Below, in pieces: positions 60,701 through 64,000 of a stretch of 64,000 bases of DNA; position 1 is the first letter of the stretch, and each line of letters starts with the position of its first letter. The position numbers and the translations under genes were made by a program. The stretch is from Methylobacterium sp. R2-1 (lineage in GTDB: Bacteria > Pseudomonadota > Alphaproteobacteria > Rhizobiales > Beijerinckiaceae), in the NCBI RefSeq assembly GCF_014191355.1, contig NZ_JACHWM010000019.1:62001-126000 (forward strand), given 5' to 3'. The notes beneath the pieces are model-generated. The model was not told where the DNA came from. It worked only from the letters and a program-made list of their open reading frames with translations, and made no database searches.

Positions 60701-62173
60701 AGGGTCAATATGCGAACTTGCTTCACCGTAGACATTATTAATTGAGTCGCGCGCTGTTCGAGCGAGATACTCGGATAGAACCAAGCTTGCACCGTCCTGG
60801 GTGTACGGATATCCATACTGCACTACGCCATTTGCGTCAGTATAAAGTGTGTAATGAGCAAGCCGATCGTCGTCCCAGAGGGCATTTCCAATAAGATTTC
60901 CGAGCGCTTGTCCGGCAAACGCGCCAATGAGTGGGCCAATCACCGGAATGGCAAAACCAACAGTGGACAAGACATAACTGGCAACGGCTGAGGCAGCTGA
61001 GCCAAATAAGGCCGACTGCGGTGATTTCGGTTGAACCGCAAGACTGCCAAGTTGAGTACCAAAATATCCACCCAAACTATTAGCGACATTGACCGCCATG
61101 TTCGCCGCATCGAACCCGTGCAGAAGATTAACATCAGCACGCAGCACGCCAGCAGGAGGCTCTCCGAGACCTAGCATCACACTGATGTTGCCAAGAACCT
61201 GGTTGGTTACTGTATTTCCAGCTGTAGAAAATATACCCTTTTCGAAGCCATGAAGATTTAATACATCGGCAATCTCTCCCACTAATATTCCACTAAGAGC
61301 ATTGTTAACCTGTAATAAGGCATTGCCTTTCAGATCTCGTCCGAGATCTTGAAAAGTATCTTTGACAGCTGCTTCGAGCGGATTTGCGTTCTTGCCGCGT
61401 GCGGCAAGAAGCGAGAAATCGACGTCTTTATGTAGAAATTCTCCAATATTTTGAAGCAACGTCGAAGCAATTGTAGCACTACCGACCTGAGCAAAAACGC
61501 TCTGAGTGCCGAGTGCACTACCTAGAACGCTACCAAGTGTGCGGCCGATCTCCTCTCCTTGAAGGCTACCATTAGCATATTCGATCGAAACAGCCTCCTT
61601 CTGGACTGGTTCCGTGCTAGCTCCTTGGTAGGTTTCTTTCCATCGAACCTTATCGTGAGATCCAAGTAGGTCATAGCGATCAATAGATACCGTCTTCTCC
61701 AATTGAATTGTTGTTCCATTAACATGGATTCCTTTGATGGTCTCTTCTACCCCATTACTGCGATTATAGGTAACTGTGTCGGGCAATCCATCATTATCTG
61801 TGTCTTGAATATTTCTTATGTTCTTTGCGTCATTCGGCATCAAATCGAATACGGAGGCATTATGCACCCGTATTCCATCAGCAATATAGGTATGTAGCTC
61901 CTCAACCTCAAAATTATAGGTACGCCATCCATCGCGGATCTGTGGCTGCTGCAGTGTTCCATTGTTTTTCGGGTGAACGATTTCACTAGCACGTTCGAAT
62001 AAATCAGCGGTGTCAGGCCCATAGACGAAAGCGTACGCCATTGGCACGGTTGCGCTTGTCACTCCACTCTTCTCATTATTTGGCAAAATGCGTTCAAAGA
62101 GGTATAGGACTGACGGCGTTGCGTCCTCGACAGTCTCGGTTGTCGAAGCGCAAGTGAGCGAACCAATGGTCAT
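57707..62173 (-). CDS. RTX (calcium-binding repeat) protein with Hint C-terminal motif
   Basis: A 1488-residue repeat protein. Residues 80-105 hold the end of a Hint (hedgehog/intein) domain, GWRTYNFEVEELHTYIADG followed by IRVHN, but the N-terminal Hint motifs are absent from this ORF. Residues 105-620 are non-repetitive, with glycine/alanine-rich hydrophobic helices (about 395-440). Two AYLASYGDLQ/YRAANADVQ repeats lie at about 622-705. From about 710 there are seven ~80-residue units of the SIENAVGSRFNDT type and clusters of the nonapeptide GGxGxDxLx, which bind calcium. The C-terminal DTFVFAKKDFG region resembles a type I secretion signal region. The start is ATG 62173 with a GGGGGA ribosome site. 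Confidence 0.88.
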   Translation of the reverse strand: MTIGSLTCASTTETVEDATPSVLYLFERILPNNEKSGVTSATVPMAYAFVYGPDTADLFERASEIVHPKNNGTLQQPQIRDGWRTYNFEVEELHTYIADGIRVHNASVFDLMPNDAKNIRNIQDTDNDGLPDTVTYNRSNGVEETIKGIHVNGTTIQLEKTVSIDRYDLLGSHDKVRWKETYQGASTEPVQKEAVSIEYANGSLQGEEIGRTLGSVLGSALGTQSVFAQVGSATIASTLLQNIGEFLHKDVDFSLLAARGKNANPLEAAVKDTFQDLGRDLKGNALLQVNNALSGILVGEIADVLNLHGFEKGIFSTAGNTVTNQVLGNISVMLGLGEPPAGVLRADVNLLHGFDAANMAVNVANSLGGYFGTQLGSLAVQPKSPQSALFGSAASAVASYVLSTVGFAIPVIGPLIGAFAGQALGNLIGNALWDDDRLAHYTLYTDANGVVQYGYPYTQDGASLVLSEYLARTARDSINNVYGEASSHIDPSHAFSPFQMGWYVNSQNQKIMFADGTTYQAAYNVHETQGIISAAVNHAISRSEIAGGDIFIQRAYAMSHQAGLVQLSFDLQVAEDFVKYLDNTRVINSIIADSPNSDFSAGWVATLQRARELSLDKVVGFEPMAYLASYGDLQNTYGTDTRAATRHFFDYGIGEGRQVSFDAASYRAANADVQAAFGNDLEAVARHYVQYGRNEGWRSAFWFGGPDERTVTGGVGTDTISYADTSVKMTIDLQAQRTWNGTFGDTLVSIENAIGSRFDDTFITGAATRRMEGRDGNDGFHVAEANDITVDGGAGSDTISYETSTRAGYVINLHAGQTSNGSRSDWLVSIENAVGSNFSDTLIAGRTTGWLQGRDGDDTFLVIDSNGSSLDGGNGIDTVSYEQANTSYNIALNVGLTYNGSQGEFLASIENAVGSRFNDTFTAGNGTTRLEGRDGDDTFLVNVSNHISVQGGNGTDTISYENAGTAYTVDLNAQMTSDRVRSGEFLASIENAVGSRFNDTLISGVGTTRLDGRDGDDVLRVVPGNISRIILDGGNGSDTVSYEDAGTGYYIDLSAQETWNFGNRGDKLVSIENAIGTRFNDRLDGAAGNNLLRGGAGNDIINGWDGNDELDGGDFEDVISGGNGDDLLIGGNGFDTLRGDAGNDTLYGGNEDDTLDGGSGNNILDGGIGTDTATFENAATGYTIDLNAQRTWNGSVGDILASIENAVGSRFNDTLISGVGTTRLDGRDGDDVLRVVPGNISRIILDGGNGSDTVSYEDAGTGYYIDLSAQETWNFGNRGDKLVSIENAIGTRFNDRLDGAAGNNLLRGGAGNDIINGWDGNDELDGGDFEDVLSGGAGNDVLIGGSGNDTIYGGMGNDIVYGGDGNDTISDLAGNDVIYGGSGSDTFVFAKKDFGTPDYIKDFTVGLDILYIDDFQGFDDYYDGVLAENMFKDTTKAPIDADDIMLYNGSTGELFYDVDGGGSAARVLFAILENNIAISHRDIWIYSD
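58178..58573. repeat. Perfect 396-bp duplication in the RTX gene, copy 1
   Basis: Identical by eye to 58820-59215 (offset 642 bases), with divergence starting abruptly at both edges. It encodes 132 residues, including GDDVLRVVPGNISRIILDGG and GNDIINGWDGNDELDGGDFE. The repeat keeps the reading frame. Confidence 0.9.
58820..59215. repeat. Perfect 396-bp duplication in the RTX gene, copy 2
   Basis: Second copy of the segment at 58178-58573. The other repeat units of the gene are similar but not identical at the DNA level, so this pair is recent. Confidence 0.9.
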
Positions 62174-62339
62174 ATCCCAAAATCCCCCAGGATTCCGTCA
62201 GGCCCGGCATGCTGCCTTCGGCCGATCTTCGTTGTGGGCGTCGCAAAGACTTTGCTATAGACTCTTCGCGATAGGTACTTTGGTTCTGAATGTGTGGTAA
62301 CCTACATTCGGACAGGCTATCTTTATCTGCAGTTACGTC

Positions 62340-62813
62340 TCAGGACGGGGCATTATCAGCGATTTTGCCGAGAAAGCTTAAGGTCTCCTGAGCATAGATC
62401 TCGGCTCCGCCGTACGGTGCAACGACCATCATTACCCGCAAGATTTTGCCAGACTGCCAATCCTCTATCGTCAGTTCCGTCAACGCTGTGCCGGCATCTA
62501 GCCGGTCTGCCACGGAAGCGGAGACTTGAGCGTAAAGCACTACTGCGGCGGGCTGATTGCCGTCGTAGAACAGTCGTATCTGGCGCAGTAGAAGTGGCAC
62601 CATCACAATTTGCTCTAAGTCGCCAACAGAGATCTCGCGATGCTCCAAGCTGCGACTAATTAGCCAAACGATCTCGCCGAATATGGTAGAAACAGTCTTG
62701 TCAGATCTTGATTGGTCAGAGGATTCTGAAGACGGATGTTGTATCATGGGTGCGATTAGGTGATGTTGCATTTGAGCTACAGAAACGTCATTGGGACAGT
62801 GGCAATTTAACAT
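62340..62813 (-). CDS. HlyC-like toxin-activating lysine-acyltransferase
   Basis: A 157-residue protein of the family that fatty-acylates RTX toxins on internal lysines using acyl-ACP. Shared features are IFGEIVWLISRSLEHREISV with the catalytic-type histidine at about residue 58, the strand AAVVLYAQVSASVADRL, and the aspartate in LTIEDWQSGKILRVMMVVAP (D118), which matches the HlyC EDW motif. It starts 15 bases after the Hint-protein gene and lies 166 bases before the RTX gene, as expected of an activator and its protoxin. The start is uncertain; the first 25 residues are weakly protein-like. Confidence 0.75.
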   Translation of the reverse strand: MLNCHCPNDVSVAQMQHHLIAPMIQHPSSESSDQSRSDKTVSTIFGEIVWLISRSLEHREISVGDLEQIVMVPLLLRQIRLFYDGNQPAAVVLYAQVSASVADRLDAGTALTELTIEDWQSGKILRVMMVVAPYGGAEIYAQETLSFLGKIADNAPS

Positions 62814-62828
62814 ACCATGGTCGCGTAT

Positions 62829-64000
62829 TTAACTGGCCACTAGCAAAGAGTCTACTACGTATAGATCTTGCTCACTTTCTTCGACAAGGTTGTCAATCCA
62901 TGATGGAGTATAAGAATTTCCATCCACTTCAATGATCCAGTTGCGTGCTTCGTGAGTGTCAAAAGGCGTCGATCCTTCTGGCCAATTGCAAGCTGCATAG
63001 TACTTACCGTCGTCACTACATAGGCTTCCGTCTTGGGTTACGATGATTTGATGATTGATAAGGTGCTCGGACAATGTTTGCTGAAGAGATGAAACTGTGC
63101 CTGAAACGAGAGACATAGCTGGCATGGGGATGCCGGCACGCACGATAGCGTGTCGTTCTTTTCCACGCATGCCGCCTCTTGATGCATCATGGAAAATGAC
63201 CCTTACTTTCGCGTCATCTTCGGTGCCAAGTTTGGCGCCTGTCCGAGCCCGGATATTTTCTCCATCCTCGGTTATAATTGTCCCATCCATACGCAATATG
63301 CTCGCAATCGTTGCGAATGATTGAGACTCATTTCCAGCTATATCTGACGTCAGAAACACGTGTCCGGGCGTGCATGTCAGACCTCTTAAATTCAATAATA
63401 CATTCGTAATGCCATGGAATATTCTCACAACTTTTTTAGCATGTAATTTTTGAGAGGCTTCGCCCTCCCCATGACGAAATGCTAGTACTTCATCACCTGG
63501 TTTAATAGACTGGATTTCTTTCTTAGAACCGTCCGAAATTGATATAAGTGTGCCGGAGGCGAAACAACTGAAGAACCCCGAAGACGCAATGGACGCAACG
63601 TTCGATGGAGTGCCATCTGGAATATTGTCTACAGCATTTTTTATTTCAATTTCTTTGAGTATTGATTGCAATTTAGTGCTGTCGTTGGACACTGGAAGTA
63701 TTTCACCCGCATAATTTCCTATTCCTGGAAGTATTTGCTTCAATGCTGAGAATACGAATGTAATGCAATTGTTTGCAGGCCCGCCTTCTCCAAAACCTAC
63801 GCCTCTATATGTTGTATCGAATCCATAGAAATCAGGGTTTTCAGCAAAATATCCTAACTTAGCTGCATCTGTTCCAGAAATATATATCGATTTACTGTAG
63901 CTTTTTTCCAAGTAATATTCCCTATCCGTTTCCCAAACTTTTCCGGGGCCGACCAAAGATCCATGTTGGGCAGGTGCGAAGCCATAACTCTGAATGTCTC
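62829..64000 (-). CDS. Hint-domain protein, partial (5' end outside window)
   Basis: The last 390 residues of a larger protein; the frame is open to the window edge. The visible part has a central non-repetitive segment, then the start of a Hint autoprocessing domain: SCFASGTLISISDGSKKEIQ, then SIKPGDEVLAF (block A with the catalytic-type cysteine) and LTCTPGHVFLTS (block B with T-x2-H). The rest continues to WIIEVDGNSYTPSWIDNLVE. The expected C-terminal Hint motif (VHN) is absent here and occurs instead at the start of the RTX protein. Its product would be exported with, or processed against, the RTX protein; this is inferred. Confidence 0.78.
   Translation of the reverse strand, partial: DIQSYGFAPAQHGSLVGPGKVWETDREYYLEKSYSKSIYISGTDAAKLGYFAENPDFYGFDTTYRGVGFGEGGPANNCITFVFSALKQILPGIGNYAGEILPVSNDSTKLQSILKEIEIKNAVDNIPDGTPSNVASIASSGFFSCFASGTLISISDGSKKEIQSIKPGDEVLAFRHGEGEASQKLHAKKVVRIFHGITNVLLNLRGLTCTPGHVFLTSDIAGNESQSFATIASILRMDGTIITEDGENIRARTGAKLGTEDDAKVRVIFHDASRGGMRGKERHAIVRAGIPMPAMSLVSGTVSSLQQTLSEHLINHQIIVTQDGSLCSDDGKYYAACNWPEGSTPFDTHEARNWIIEVDGNSYTPSWIDNLVEESEQDLYVVDSLLVAS

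Noticed and set aside
52512..64000. Right attachment site (copy of the tRNA-Ser 3' end)
   Set aside because: No second copy was found by reading to the end of the window; it may lie outside or have been lost.

Overview
This 64 kb window is GC-rich alphaproteobacterial chromosome. The gene content points to Methylobacteriaceae (Methylobacterium/Methylorubrum): an RNase E ending in a GWW motif, several copies of the short DUF6894-type protein, HWE-family histidine kinases, Hint/RTX proteins of the local type and GC-rich dispersed hairpins. The species assignment is inference.

Positions 1-37,000 are ordinary core chromosome with clean operons. In order: the end of a leucyl aminopeptidase with a small membrane protein, a FadD-type acyl-CoA ligase, a PAP2 phosphatase, an MscS channel, a DsbA-like thiol oxidoreductase, an HD-GYP c-di-GMP phosphodiesterase, an aminotransferase, RNase E with a long leader, an RMF-like small protein, an AmiC-like amidase next to PBP1A, the sulfone-sulfur genes sfnG-sfnB, a periplasmic PaoABC-type aldehyde oxidase, a second molybdenum hydroxylase followed by a purine permease, a luciferase-like monooxygenase, a small-peptide/terminator unit, a DHH phosphoesterase and the opgG-opgH glucan genes.

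Positions 37,000-51,000 are a signalling cluster of lower coding density. It holds a REC-Crp fusion, single-domain receivers, a CheB, a giant CheB-CheR-PAS-HWE kinase broken by one extra base in a G8 tract, a LOV-like HWE kinase lacking the photoactive cysteine next to a divergent receiver, and a hybrid kinase with a duplicated PAS domain. Small DUF6894-type and other hypothetical proteins lie between them.

Positions 50,900-57,500 are an accessory region around tRNA-Ser(UGA). Remnants of an esterase, a LysR regulator and a tyrosine integrase lie on its left. To the right is an AT-richer cassette of four overlapping genes: HARE-HTH-Nudix, a membrane PLD-like protein, a SelD/AIR-synthase-like protein and a NadM-like nucleotidyltransferase. 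A serine recombinase with palindromes closes it. I do not recognise this four-gene combination as a described system, and it is the strongest novelty candidate here; it may be a nucleotide-centred conflict or stress system.

Positions 57,700-64,000 (minus strand) carry an RTX locus. It encodes a Hint-domain protein that runs off the window, an HlyC-like toxin-activating acyltransferase and a 1488-residue RTX protein. The N-terminal Hint motifs are in the first protein and the C-terminal Hint motif is at the start of the RTX protein, so the Hint domain appears split between two genes. The RTX gene also carries an apparently perfect 396-bp internal duplication.
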